A DNA stretch of 64,000 nucleotides from Certhia americana (taxonomy: Eukaryota; Chordata; Aves; Passeriformes; Certhiidae): assembly GCA_018697195.1 (NCBI GenBank), contig CM031879.1:36753408-36817407 (forward strand). Reading direction: 5' to 3'. The translations under genes and the position numbers were made by a program. Shown in pieces: positions 50,940 through 62,800 of the stretch (the stretch's first letter is position 1; each line of letters starts with the position of its first letter). The notes under the pieces are model-generated. The model ran no database searches. It worked only from the letters and a program-made list of their open reading frames with translations, and was not told where the DNA came from.

Positions 50940-53344
50940 ATTATTTTGTAATTAAATATATGCCAGTCTCAGGAGAGGCGTGTACAGAGGGTGTGGTGTT
51001 AAATTCATTGCTCTCAAGGTTTAGTGGCATTCTTTGTGATCTTTAAGCCTGCTGGCTTCCCATTTTTAAAAGGAACATAACACTATTCTCTGATTATGCA
51101 ACTAAAAAATCATTCAGAAAGCAATTCAAAGATAAGCAGTGCACATGGAATAGTGTGAACCAGAGGACTGTGGATTCAAGTCTAGTATAGAACTTTAGAG
51201 GCTGACCCTCATGACTGTTTTCTGCTGCAAAATCAAACAAGAATGTCTAATAATTGACTTTCAGACCTGGCATATGGTTCCATTTCCTATTCTCTTCCCA
51301 ATTAGAAGAAGAAGCTGTGACATTTCAGCATGGAGTTTTCAATATGCCCTTATAGGAATGCTTCACTTAGTGCAAAAAGTCTGGCCTGGATGTACTTGTA
51401 GGATCAATTGGTGCTGAGCACAGTCAGGGTCGATAGGATGGAGGAAAGGATGCTCTTGTGAACTGAGCTCATACAACTAGATCCCATAAGGGATGTAAGT
51501 GCCCAGAATGTGTCTGCTTTTCATTTGGGCAGCATAAGGTGAAACTGACACCTAATGCAGATAATCAAAGGTGAAGTCTGGTACTGTGAGAGGGAATTTA
51601 TTTATTTCTGTCATATTCAGGAAGAATGACTGACATAATTTGAGAAAACCTTGCAGCCTGCATTTAGTATTACATGGTTGGCCTTCAGACTCTGCACAGA
51701 TGGGAGTCATTGGGTCTCAGAACAATGAAAAGCCTCCCAGGCTGGCTGTCCAGCAGCAAGCCAGGTAAAGGGATTTCAAATGGAGGTTTTTCATCTGAAA
51801 TCTGTAACATGTCTCAGAGCAGCAGACTGGTTCACCTGCCCACTTAACAGTGGGGAATCAAAATATCCCTTTGAAGGACAGATGCCTACTGATGTTTTGG
51901 GTGAATGAGTGTAGGAGTAAAACAAGGCTGGGTCTTCTGATATTAAATTGGTAGCAAACTCTTAATCTTTATATATTAATCTATAGCTGGAGTGTTCCTC
52001 CAGGAGATGGAGAGACTTAGATTAAATTCTTTCATCCAGCCAGAAGCTTTAATTTATGACAGCACTTCTAATTCGTGCTATAAGTCACAGCATTATGTAG
52101 GAAATGATTCAAACTATAGGCCAGAATCAGAGGGGAGAAGAGATTTCTGGTTCCCATTATCAACATTGCTAAATTTTAGAATTAACAGCAATCACCAAAT
52201 AAAATGCAGAATTTGATGGAAAGTCTTCTTTTACATGGTTCCTCTGCTCTCCTTTGCATAGTCATACTTCACCCTCTACTTTACATCATTTTTTTTAAAA
52301 AGATTATTAGAATAGTTGGTGAGATTTTTGGGGAGAGCTGCTCTCTTAAGAGACACACTAATAGTAGTCTTTGCTTGACAAGTCCACCAAAAAAGTATTT
52401 TGAGAGCTATACAAACGAGCTGTATTAATCCACACTGTACAAGAGCATGTTGTGCTGTCTTTGAGGATGATATGTGAGCTATAAAAGAGTCTTTCCCAGG
52501 CTTCTTTCAGATCCACATCATCTGAATGTGAAACTATCACTTTGGGTTACAGCTATAACAGTTACAGCACACTCACATGGCCCAGCTGAATATAAGGCCT
52601 GACTAGAGCTCATGTAAACTAATTATTTAGGCTAATTAGCAGAAAACTAAAGCACAGTATGAAAGAAAACATATTCCAGGCATGCTGAATTATGAACTTC
52701 TAACATTGCTAGGTAGGTAAAGTGAGAAGTACAGCAGCAGTGAGGAGTGTGTTTTACGTGTACTTTACAGAAGTAAAGATGAATGAAAAAAGACACTGGA
52801 GCATGTTGAAAATGTGCTTTAAGGCATCAAATGCAGTCTGCAGTTTTGTCTTTTCACAGATCTAAAATGCTGTGTCTATACATCAACCATATAATGTTGA
52901 GGCAGTTTCGGTGTACTAACGTGGAATTTACAGACCTCAGTGAATAACTGTGTCCTTGGTTCCTTCAGCAAACTGACCCCTTTCACAAGAAATGAAGATT
53001 CACTAGTTTTTAGTGAATTTGATTCATCTTTTAATGTACCCCAGGAACAGTTTAAATTTCTCCCAGACTGAACAAGTAAGACAAAATTGAATGTCCAGCA
53101 TTTGCACTGAGTGTTTTGGAGAGAACTGTGACCTTAAAATGGCACAAAATTTCAGCTCTTATTTTTATGGAGATCAGAAAAAAAGCCATGGAGTTCTTGT
53201 TCTAAAAAGAATAGTCTTCCTTCTTATGGAGCATGACTCCAGATTTTATTAGATCGATTAATGAGGTCAAATGATGCTTTTAGACTGGTAGCTAATGTAA
53301 ACCAAATCTATTTATCACTTTGGCAGTGGTTCCTGCAACAACGT

Positions 53345-53356
53345 TAATGATCATTA
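53345..53356. promoter_or_regulatory. Perfect 12-bp palindrome TAATGATCATTA (paired homeodomain-type site)
   Basis: TAATGATCATTA is its own reverse complement and presents two inverted TAAT cores, the type of site bound by homeodomain dimers. Nearby are 'atcgattaatga' (53253-53264) and 'gtaatcaatcatcatcatc' (53417 onward), giving a cluster of TAAT/ATTA-type motifs over about 180 bp. A regulatory role is inference only. Confidence 0.3.
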
Positions 53357-53849
53357 CAGCATTTATGGTTATCCAGTCAGGAATGGTGCTTTTCGTGCAA
53401 AAAGACAGAAGTTAGTAATCAATCATCATCATCCTCATCATAATTGTGCTGCTAAATGAGCTTCTGAAAAAGAAAAGCAACATTGCTATTAACCTTAACC
53501 ATACCTTGAAAATAGATTTTTTCTGACAAAGGCCACTGCTGATAGAAGCTTGCAACCTTGATAGCTTCTTGCAAAATAAAGGAGGTCAAAATACAAGGCA
53601 AGGGCCCAACCCGTGTTTATATTCTTTGCTTCAGACTTTTAAAATTAAACTGAGCACATAAAAAGAGAAAGAAAGGTCAAAGCTTGCTCTTTTATTAAAT
53701 AGCAGGTGAAAACATTTTCTCTGAGGGATTTGGGTTGTATACAGTCTGTGAATAACCAGATTAAATTTCATTTTTCTGTATTAGCAGTATAAGTGTCTAA
53801 TAACGTGCAGATTCCACAAAACTGTATTTTTATAATATGTATTCTTATA

Positions 53850-55411
53850 CACATCATGGTGACAGCTGTGTGCTGGTGGAACAGTGCACACAGCTGCAAA
53901 AGCTGTTGTGTGTATTTGTACCAGTGGTGTTTTCTTGGCAAGTTTATCTTGGCAGGGAAGGAGCAAAGGGATTTGTCTTTTGTGGTGCTTTTTGGAAGCA
54001 GAGGTGAGGTGTGACACAAGAATGGGTTTGTCTTTCCATCCCAGCACTGGGTTGAGGCTTAGGATAGCTGGTCTGTTGGTACCTGTTCTCTTGAAATGTG
54101 CAAAACTGGTATAAATATCCCAAGTACCTCTGCTTAATAGATAGATGTTGTGAAAAGATTTAATTTGAATGCCTGAGGCACCAGCCTGGGACCATTGAGT
54201 CCTCCAGCACACACCCTCAGGCAGTCTGGCAGACCACACTGCAGAACAGATGGCCCAGCTGCCCTGACCAGCCAGGTACATACCATAAACTAGTGCAGCA
54301 GAGCATACAGTATTATGCCCCCAGTCTCATGAACCAGTGTCATGTCCATGAGCTGAGCAGAGTGCCTGCCAGGAATCCTGCATACCCCTGCATGATTGAT
54401 ACTGTTGGTATACAATCTGATGTCCTGTGGAAAAATGCATGCATACAACCATGACCAGCCTTGCTTAGTTCTACTGTGGTGAGCCAAGCCATCCTGAGGT
54501 GGAATAGCTCAGTCACAACTCCAGCACCCTTTTTCTATGACTGACACCTGATCTGAGCTCTTGCCTGTATATTGTGCACCTCGGGCATTGCTGACCTGGC
54601 AATCTTAGCACCCACTTGCATTCAAATTTGAGAGGACAGTGAACCAACAAAGTGCATCTTATTGATGATCTCCATGAATGTGTGTGTGGCTCATGCTCAT
54701 TGTACCTGCAACAGTGGCACCTAAGTATTATAGGACCAATGTTGGTCTTATAGGCAGCCTATAAACAAAAATGATGAACTATGTGTGATGTTTCAGTCAT
54801 GGTGACTAGGGACAGGGAATTTAGTCTCACACTGAAGGGTCAGTGTGAAAATGCTTGCCATACAACCATTTATGCAAAAAACCAGACAAGACTATATAGT
54901 CTTAACTGGGGCAAACTACAAATGCCTCAATAGCACAATCATCTTAGGCCTTTGGAGGGTCCTGTCTTCATTTCCTGTGTCCCTTGTTTCAGGGCCCAGC
55001 CACAGCCATAAGCTTGGCCACTGGTGAGATACAAACCTGCCAAGCTGTCTTGGTGGGTTTCCTCCAGAAAGAGGTTATTCATGTCCTAAGTGGACAGGAT
55101 CCTAGGAGGGTCTTGTTGAGAAGATAGAAGGGCTTTTTAGCAAGGGCCATGCACAGGGGAACTCTGTTGTGCTTGGAACACTGGATCTGGCAGTGGGGGT
55201 GTTTGGTGCTTTCTTGTACACTGATGATGCCTGAAGGGCATAGCTCTTACAGGCAGTCAGACCAGGATGGGCCCATGCCCACCACACAGACTAGGGCCCT
55301 CTCACTGAAAAGCCTCTTAGGCAAGATTGTCCTTTTATTTCATCTGTGTGCAGTGTCTGATCTGGTGAGGCATTTTTTCTGAGTCAGTGCCTGTAGGCAC
55401 TACCCACACAC
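53850..55411. other. Unclassified GC-richer block, about 1.5 kb
   Basis: Base composition is clearly less AT-rich than the flanks across this stretch, with few homopolymers. Minus-strand frames at 53781-54281 (166 codons) and 54290-54487 lie in it but show no recognisable domain, and the frames are broken by stops around 54500-54850. It is unlike the CR1 and LTR copies elsewhere in the window. It could be an old internal retroelement segment, a DNA transposon remnant or non-coding transcript sequence. It ends with a small hairpin (gtgcc-tgta-ggcac, 55386-55399). Confidence 0.4.
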
Positions 55412-55835
55412 AAATGAGTGTCTATTAATAATGATAATATTTAATGAAAGAATCTTGTTCAAAGTTTTAGCTGTACATTTAAAATGACAGATAAAAAAAT
55501 GCAGATATTTGGTTGATTTTACGGAGCATACACTAATGCCCAGCAGAAGAAATATGCTTTTTGAGATACCTTCCTGTCACAGAAAGAAATATGGTTGGTT
55601 CTTCTTCTTATTTGGTTGATTGCTGTCTACGTACTGCAGTTGTACTGACGTAATTCTCTCTGGAAGAAGGAGATTGGTTTTGCTTTACTCCTTGATTGTT
55701 TTTTATAATTGATTTATCTGTACTGCAGCCATGCAATTAATTTTTGGTAAATCATTCATTTCTAAAGAAAAAGGTCCCCACCTCTCGGGTTTTGATGATT
55801 TTGATGGCTCCTGAGATATTAGAAAGTCTTTTCCT

Positions 55836-55842
55836 CCCAGCC
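55836..55842. repeat. Target-site duplication candidate, left copy (CCCAGCC)
   Basis: CCCAGCC just left of the LTR at 55843, identical to 56403-56409. The seventh base overlaps the LTR edge ambiguity. Confidence 0.65.
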
Positions 55843-56402
55843 CCGTGACTGAAGAAGAGGTCGAGATTCATTGGTTCTGCTTTTCAAGGTTGTTTATTTT
55901 CTCTTGTCTATTACATTCTTTCTCCCACCTGCTGAGGTCTGTTCAGCAAGTCAGGTTGAAACACAATCACCTCCTTCAGGGTGGTGTTAACTTTTTATAT
56001 TAAGAACTACGTGTACTTTATTTACAATAGTTTTCCAATACCTTACACCTATGTTAGACAGTCTGTCTCTGCTCTAAACTAATTAGAAAGTGCCACCATC
56101 ACCATCACAGCAGAAGATGGAGGACAAGAAGAAGAAGGACAGGACACACCCAGATTCCATCCATCTTGGCTCTTGAATCCCCATTCTAAAACCCCAAAAT
56201 TCTAATTTTTTACTGTGTGACAATTTAACTATCATTCTATTCAAAGTCTTGTGGCTTGTAAATCCTCACACAAAGTTGATCATTTTTCCCATTGGCTAAA
56301 ATTGAAGGCACAGGTGTTTTGGACTCTGTGCCAAGGTCTCTGAGCGCTTGCCAGGGTCTCGAACCATCCAGGACAGCCAGAGGAATGTCCTGGGTTTCGA
56401 CA
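55843..56402 (-). mobile_element. Solo ERV LTR, about 560 bp, antisense to SYT1
   Basis: Read on the minus strand it starts TGTCGAAACCCAGGACATTC (ending at 56402) and carries an AATAAA polyadenylation signal at 55893-55898, about 50 bases from its 3' end. A 6-7-bp direct repeat, CCCAGC(C), flanks it at 55836-55842 and 56403-56409, fitting an ERVK-type target duplication. The 3' terminus is not a clean CA; the last bases before the repeat are TCACGGG on the minus strand, so that edge is mutated or off by a few bases. No internal retroviral genes are present. From memory, LTRs with this start are common in songbird genomes, but I cannot name the family. Confidence 0.78.
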
Positions 56403-56409
56403 CCCAGCC
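56403..56409. repeat. Target-site duplication candidate, right copy (CCCAGCC)
   Basis: CCCAGCC immediately right of the LTR start at 56402, identical to the left copy. Confidence 0.65.
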
Positions 56410-56610
56410 TATTAAAAATTGGTCTTTCTCAGTGTTTACTATACTTCAATATGTGAGTTCTTCCTGTTGAACCAATTTGAAAAAAGAGAAAAACACCAAC
56501 AAAGGCTTTTATGTCTGAAAGTATTAATAAATTTTTGAAATTAACTGTTCCCAGAATCCTTAACTGGAGAATGTATCTGTTTTTTTAATGAGCAGAGGAC
56601 ACATACAATG

Positions 56611-56624
56611 CACACACACATGCG

Positions 56625-56659
<35 letters not shown>
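56611..56659. repeat. Compound (CA)n-(TA)n microsatellite
   Basis: CA repeats, interrupted once by 'tgcg', run from 56611 to about 56646 and pass directly into TA repeats to 56659. Likely length-polymorphic. Confidence 0.95.
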
Positions 56660-57194
56660 TACATTCTAGGCTGTAGAAGAGTATTCTTATCTGTCTTTAT
56701 CTTACCTTTCAGAGGGAGAAAGAAACAAATTTATCACAGGTCTGTTCAAGGGCTGGATAAAAACAGACATAAGAACCTGCTTAGTATCTGTTCAAAGTCA
56801 ATACTACAGCTCTCCTGGGCTGTATAATGGATAGAAGCAAAAGATACAGTCTTAAAGGAAAGGCTTTCATATCTTTATGAAGCGAATTTGATTATTTACA
56901 AAATAGAAGTACTTTACATTTTTACATTTGACCAGATTTCACATGGTGAGAATTTCACCAAATTTTTTAATGAGGTGGGAAATTGAAATCTGAACTGGCA
57001 ACAAAGCTAAGAAGCAGCAGACCTGTTTCAATGGGCAGGTTCATCGGTTTGGTATGTATGAGGAGGGAATTCTGTCTACTCAGTGGTACCCCATAATTCA
57101 GTGCTTCATCTGAGTGTATAGATTCTGGTTGCAGTATTGCTGGCAGGATAATAAAATGGGAATCAGGAAAGAAAAAAGATTGTTTCTAAAGCTT

Positions 57195-57947
57195 CAAGCA
57201 AGAAGTAGACCCTGAGGTCTGGGCAGAGGGGAGGAAGAGCTCCAAGCACTACAGCAGAGATTTCTGTGCAGCCCATGGTGCAGTTCATGGTGACGCAGGA
57301 TGTGACCCTGCAGCCCCTGGAGTTCCACAGGAATGCAGAGATCCACCTGCATCCCATGGAGGACCCCACACTGGAGCAGGTGAAGGCCTGAAGGAGGTTG
57401 TGACCCCATGGGAAGCCCATGCTTCAGCAGGGTCCTGGCAGGACCTGTGGCCCTGTGGGGAACGAAGCCCTCACTGGAGCAGGTTTGCTGGCAGGACTGG
57501 TGACCCTTGGAGGACGCACTCTGGAGCTGTGTGCTCCTGAAGGACTGCACCCTGTGAAAGGGACCAGGCTGGAGCAGTTTGTGAACAACTGCAGCCTGTG
57601 GGAAGGAGGGGTAGAGACATGTGATAGACTAACTGCAAACCCCATTCTCTGTCCCCCTGCATCATTGAGGAGGACGTGGAGGAGAAATGTTAGGAGAAAT
57701 GTTGATCCCAGGAAGAAGGGACAGGTGGAGGGAAGGCTTAATATTTGGTTTTATTTCTCATACCTTACTTGACTGGTAATAAATTAAGCTAATTTCCCCA
57801 AACTGAGTCTGTTTTACAATAGTAATGGGTAAGTGATCTTTCCGTGTCCTTATCTTGACCCAGGACCTTCACTGGTATTTACTTTCCTCTACCCAGCTGA
57901 GAAGAGGACGGATAGGGCAGCTTTGGCACGCACCTAGGGCAAACCTG
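57195..57947 (+). mobile_element. ERV LTR, 5'-truncated, sense to SYT1
   Basis: The same family as the LTR at 29207-30407 but on the opposite strand. It starts inside the repeated module region ('gaggtctgggcagagggg', 'ctgcagcccctgg', 'ggaggaccccacactggagc'), so roughly the first 300-400 bp are missing or unrecognisable. It continues through an AATAAA signal ('ggtaataaattaagc' near 57775) and ends near 57947 at 'ggcacgcacctagggc', 'aaacctgg', a decayed version of the family end. The 52-bp segment 57534-57585 is an exact reverse complement of 29682-29733. A 12-bp tandem duplication ('aggagaaatgtt') lies at about 57679-57703. No retroviral genes are present. Confidence 0.83.
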
Positions 57948-59047
57948 GAAAATGTGATACAATATATCCAAATGTTCAAAACCTGAAAAGGAGTATAAGA
58001 CCAGTGTTCATTGCATACAATGAAATCAAAGATGTATAGGCAAGAAAGAATAACAAGAAAATCAAACATACATAAGCATATTTCATTTTTCCCGTTAGTT
58101 TCATTATTTTTGAGGCTTCATCTCTTGATTTTTGATTGGAGTACTTTGTCCCATTGAAACTTCCAGTTCTAAGTCAGATTTTTTTTACTGTTCTTTTGTC
58201 CTACAGTCTGTCATTTGAAGTTAGAATTGCAATATATTGTGGATATCACAAGAAAAGTGAAAGGAGTTTTTGATGCTAGAGAGGCTACCTAGAACAGATG
58301 CTAGACAGTGTTCAAGGAATAAATTGTCTATTTATTAAAAGGCCTTTAAAGGATATACCTTGGACAGTACAAGAGCCTGGCTGGGGCTCCATCCAAGATG
58401 GACTCTGAGTCATGACTTTTCACATTTTTATAAGTTTTGGTCCATTTACATGTTGGGTTAATTTTCCAATTACAGCTTCAGGTTATGAAGTCCCATCCTC
58501 CCAGATTGCTCCCCTCAATTCACTGTTGTTTATATTTTTGGGCCTGAAGCTGCTCCTTGGTTCTTGGGCTGGAAAAGGATTGTTTTTGTCTAACTAGACT
58601 GTGAGGAGAACTTGCTAACACTTTATATGAAGTTCAGAGTTATATAGCAATGCAGTACAGAAACTGGAAAATATGAAAGCAAAAACTGAAGGCATTGTTT
58701 TAACCACAAAGTAGAATTGTTCACATGAAGGAAAGCAGTTGTCTCAGATTTCTACATATTTGTTTGTCATAGTTGAATATTAGCTTCATGGATTATTTTG
58801 TCCCTTCTCAAGGAAGTATTTGGCCTTAACTGTTGGTAGTACATAGAGCTTTTCAAAAGTATTCAGAAAACCTCTTTGGTTTCCAGGTATGGTTGCAGGC
58901 TCCAGCCTTCTTCATTTTTCCCAGCTGCTCAGGCTACCTCAGCACTGTTCTGGCTATTTTCTAGATCCTGAACTCATTTTTTATTTTAAATGTTTTATGG
59001 CAACAGATATATGAACCGATAAGAGTCATCATTCTAAAAATGTTATC

Positions 59048-59351
59048 TCACAGAATCACAGAATAAACTAGGTTGGAAAAGACCTTTGAGATCATTTAGT
59101 CCGACCTGTGACCCAACATTACCTTAACAGCTAAACCATGGCACTGAGTGCCTCATCAAGGCTTTTTTAAACACCTCCAGGGATGATGACTCAACCACCT
59201 CCCTGTACAGCCCATTCCAAAGCTGAACTACTCTTTCTGTGAAGAATTTTTTTCGGTATATAGCCTAAACTTCCTCTGGTGCAGCTTGAGGCTGTGTCCT
59301 CTCATCCTGTCACTGGTCACCTGGGAGACCCTCACCTGGCTAAAACCACCC
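59048..59351 (-). mobile_element. CR1 LINE, 5'-truncated 3' end, about 300 bp
   Basis: The plus strand begins with two octamer-like units 'tcacagaatcacagaat', then 'taggttggaaaagacctttg', 'agatcatttagtccgacc', 'aaccatggcactgagtgc', 'cacctccagggatgatgact', 'cagcccattcc', 'tctttctgtgaagaa', 'cttgaggctgtgtcctctc' and 'ctgggagaccctcacctggc'. This is the antisense of a bird CR1 3' end and lies on the minus strand with its 3' terminus at 59048. It is shorter than the 46981 copy and breaks off where that copy continues. Confidence 0.95.
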
Positions 59352-59499
59352 TACTGGATTAGGATACATCTTTCACCGAAGTCATTCGTTTCCCTACACT
59401 GCTTTCTGTATGAAGTGACCTAGAGGTTTTGCTGGAAAGGGGAGCTCTTTTATTTGTCACACTGGGCAGCTTTACAGTCATGCCCAAGGTACATGCTAT

Positions 59500-59880
59500 G
59501 CAGCAGGAAGCTGGGCTGCTGGTTCCTCTTCTGGGTCATTGTGTGCCAGGTGTGGTGTATCATCTTTCATAGAGGGCAATAGAACAAATTGATGTATTTA
59601 TTGGAGGAAGTGGGAAGCAGGAGCAGGCAAGGGGGCTGAGAGTTGTGAAAGGGTAAGAGGAGAGCTGACATCCCTGCAGAAGCATGGCACTGCTGGGAAG
59701 GGCAGCCAGGTGCCAGAGACCACAGGAGGGATTTTGCTGAGGAGCCATGTGGTCGCCAAAGTAGTGGTGCCTTGGTTGAGCTGAAAACCAGCCTAGGAGA
59801 GCATCCCTGAGCACTAGTGACAGAGCTGGCAGAGCACAGGGCTGTGCTAATGCCCTTCTGCTCTTATTCTGTCTCATTTT
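59500..59880. other. GC-richer unique stretch, nothing identified
   Basis: About 380 bases with many 'ctg' and 'cagg' motifs directly downstream of the 59-kb CR1. A 105-codon minus-strand frame (59560-59877) crosses it but has no recognisable domain. It may be decayed repeat. Confidence 0.3.
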
Positions 59881-62800
59881 GATTAGGGGTGGAGGGGAAT
59901 GTGGAGGTTAACAGAGGAGCTGTTTTCATTTTAATATTTATACGGATGAAACCTGACATTTAAGCTTGAAAGCCTTTGCAATCTCTCTGAGGTACTTCCT
60001 TGGTACTTCCTTCAAGAAGGAGACATCTCAGCAGCCTTACTTCCTCTTGCTGGCTGCTTCACCATCCTGTCACATCTGGACTCTTCCATCTTGCTTTCTC
60101 CCCTGTGTGTTTCCAGATTCAAGGGGCAGAGGAGCTGATGAGACTGAGGAGTGAGGAACTGGAGGAGAGAGGGAGCAAAACACATTAAAGAGGGAGGGAG
60201 GAATACAGACAAATAGCTGTGCTCTGCAAGAACATACAGTGTTGGGTAACTGTGTTTTACTTTTACAGAACATATCACATGCTGTAAAAGGTGAATTAAT
60301 ACCAGCAGTACTAAACACAAATGACCTGCAAATTACAATAGTAGGTGTGGTTTTACCTTCAGGTAAATATCTTAGTTCTATGAATTTTGACTTCCAGATT
60401 TTGAGCATACAGCAGGCACATATTCTCAAACAGCCCAAGCACCTTGGCTAAATTTGTAGCTGTATCAAGGATTACTGTTAAATTCAGTGTGGGTTTATTT
60501 GCAAAGAATGTAATGTTCAGTCATAAAAATTTTGCATAATTTTGCATGATAATGTCTAAAAAGCTAAAGTATATTCAGTCAGTACACTTCGACGGACTGT
60601 TATTTTTTGTAGGGATCTTTCACTGTCAGAACATACCTCTTTTAGCAGAATTGAGGCTTCAGTGACTTCCAAAACTATTCACAGAGAGTCTCATGCAACT
60701 GCACATGCTCAAAAAATAAAGGGGAGAAATACAAGCATGAGTGCATTAATTAAGTTATTTAGTAATGGTTCTTTCTAGTGATGGGTCAAAGTTAGCAGCA
60801 TAAATTTTAACCAGAAAAAAAAAGTAGCAGTAAATGTAAGAAAGTAAACGTAACACTTTTCAAACATGCTATTAAAACAAGAGGTCACACATAAGAGCAT
60901 CTGGGGTTGAAATGTAGCTGTATAAGGCTGAATGCTATTTTTAAATCATCAGTATATGAAAGGATGTATTTTCAGTTTTTGTCTTTCATGAGTCATTTTA
61001 CCAGGTATCAGCATTTGCTTTTCTTTGTGTTGATCACTGTTGTATTTCTTCTGCTATGGTAGTGGTATCTTTTACTGGTCCTTGCTTACAGGACATTTTC
61101 TATAAGCAACTGCTAATGAATGTTAAATTGATTTCCAGAACACAGTCCCTGGGGAATTTCTATACAGAAAGTCTGAATATGGCTATATATGGAATTTTCT
61201 CCCTGATTAGAAGCTGTAAGTGTAAAAAGCTAAGAAAAAACTACAGTTTAATAAACTAAAACTGCCAGTGCATCCATGTTCAGGCTACCAGAGCTTTATA
61301 TTACAACAATGTCCTTCACATATGGCTATTTGGCAGTTGCAGCTTCCTGTTAAGCCTTATGCCCCATCTGAAACATAGATTATTAGTATTTATCAATTCC
61401 AACATGCTATTGGCCTCTTTTGCAGAATGATATGGAGGCTGCCATCATCTGATAGTCTCTTGCTGTCACAGTTTAAATGAGGCTGCTTAATTGCTTAATT
61501 GGGAATTTTTGGTGAACAATATTTTTGGTATGGGAGTCTTCATTTTTTAATTCAGCTCTTAACTTCAGTTGCTTATTGACCTTCACTCTGTTTGTATTTA
61601 AGTTGCTAAATTTTCCTCTGACATTGCACTCAGAAAGGGAAGAAAATCACCAGGATTAAGGATTGTATTCTGTTTCCCAGACTGCAGCACTTTGATGTTA
61701 TTATACATTTTGTGACTTCCCTCTTAAAGTCTTTCCTCTGCAGTCAGATGTCCTCCAAGGCATTTGATAATTTTAGATCATCTAACGGAAGTGTCAGTTT
61801 TAGACCCAAGGCCTGTTTGTACCTCTCCAAATATTTTGTGTAAAGCCAAGTAAGGATATCTTTATACAAAGGACAAAATTTACAGCTTTTAAATTGAATA
61901 ATTCAGCAATACATCCTTCCCTTTGAATCTAGCACTCTCAAAGGACCAAGATTTAATGACAGGTTGGGACACAAACTGTACCTAGTGCAGCTCAGTAGAA
62001 GCAAGTCAGTGAAATGAAGCAGTCTGTCCCGAGGACTTAAGGTTTGTAGGGGCAGTGCTTTGGATTAAGTTCGCTCTCATGGGCAAATTGCCTTTTGCAG
62101 TTAGAGCATCACTAGGTGACCTCTGGGAACATATATTCCCACTCTGTCCATTGTGCCCTCACAGAGCACTGCAGAACACAAGTACAAGCATGATCTATGG
62201 GCATAGTCTGGAGATAAGCCTTGTAAACAGACTCCTAAAACCAAACTAAAATGATAATCTAAGAGCATCTCGGCTGCTTTATTTGTGAAATGTATCAAGT
62301 GCATCAAATGACCCACCATGCGCACAACCCTGTCTGGCTTTAGTGGAAGGAAGCAACAGAGAGGGATAAGAGAGCTCACATTTAGCTGCATCCACGTTTG
62401 ACTGTTGTGCAGCATGAGTGAAGTATGCAAAATTGGTACCCTAAATGCCTTGATTCAACACATTCCTAGAGCTTACTCCTTTCAGTGCTCTGTATTGCCC
62501 AGGAGTAAGCCATGCATTTCTTTTTCTCTACACTCTCCTTTTACAAGCAGGCTTCATTCCAGCATTTCTGAGTCCTAGAGCATACTCTGGATTGGATCAA
62601 TAACACTAATTCAAGACCTTATTTACTAACTGCTACTCAGCAAATCCCCTCTTATAGATTTGTCTTTAAAAACTTTGTAGAATCACCAAATCACGTAGAC
62701 ATTCATGACAGCTTCTTCAAAATAAGTATTCTGTATTTTCCCAGAGGAGTAGAGCAAAGAAAATAGCACTGAAACACCAGAAAGTTTGCACACATATTAA

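Noticed and set aside
53781..54281. 166-codon open frame on the minus strand
   Set aside because: No recognisable domain, no splice or promoter context, and it straddles the edge of the unclassified block; more likely a chance frame.
62680..62705. 'gaatcaccaaatcac' resembling the terminal octamers of a CR1
   Set aside because: Only about 15 bases match and no 'ggttggaa' block follows, so it is too short to call.
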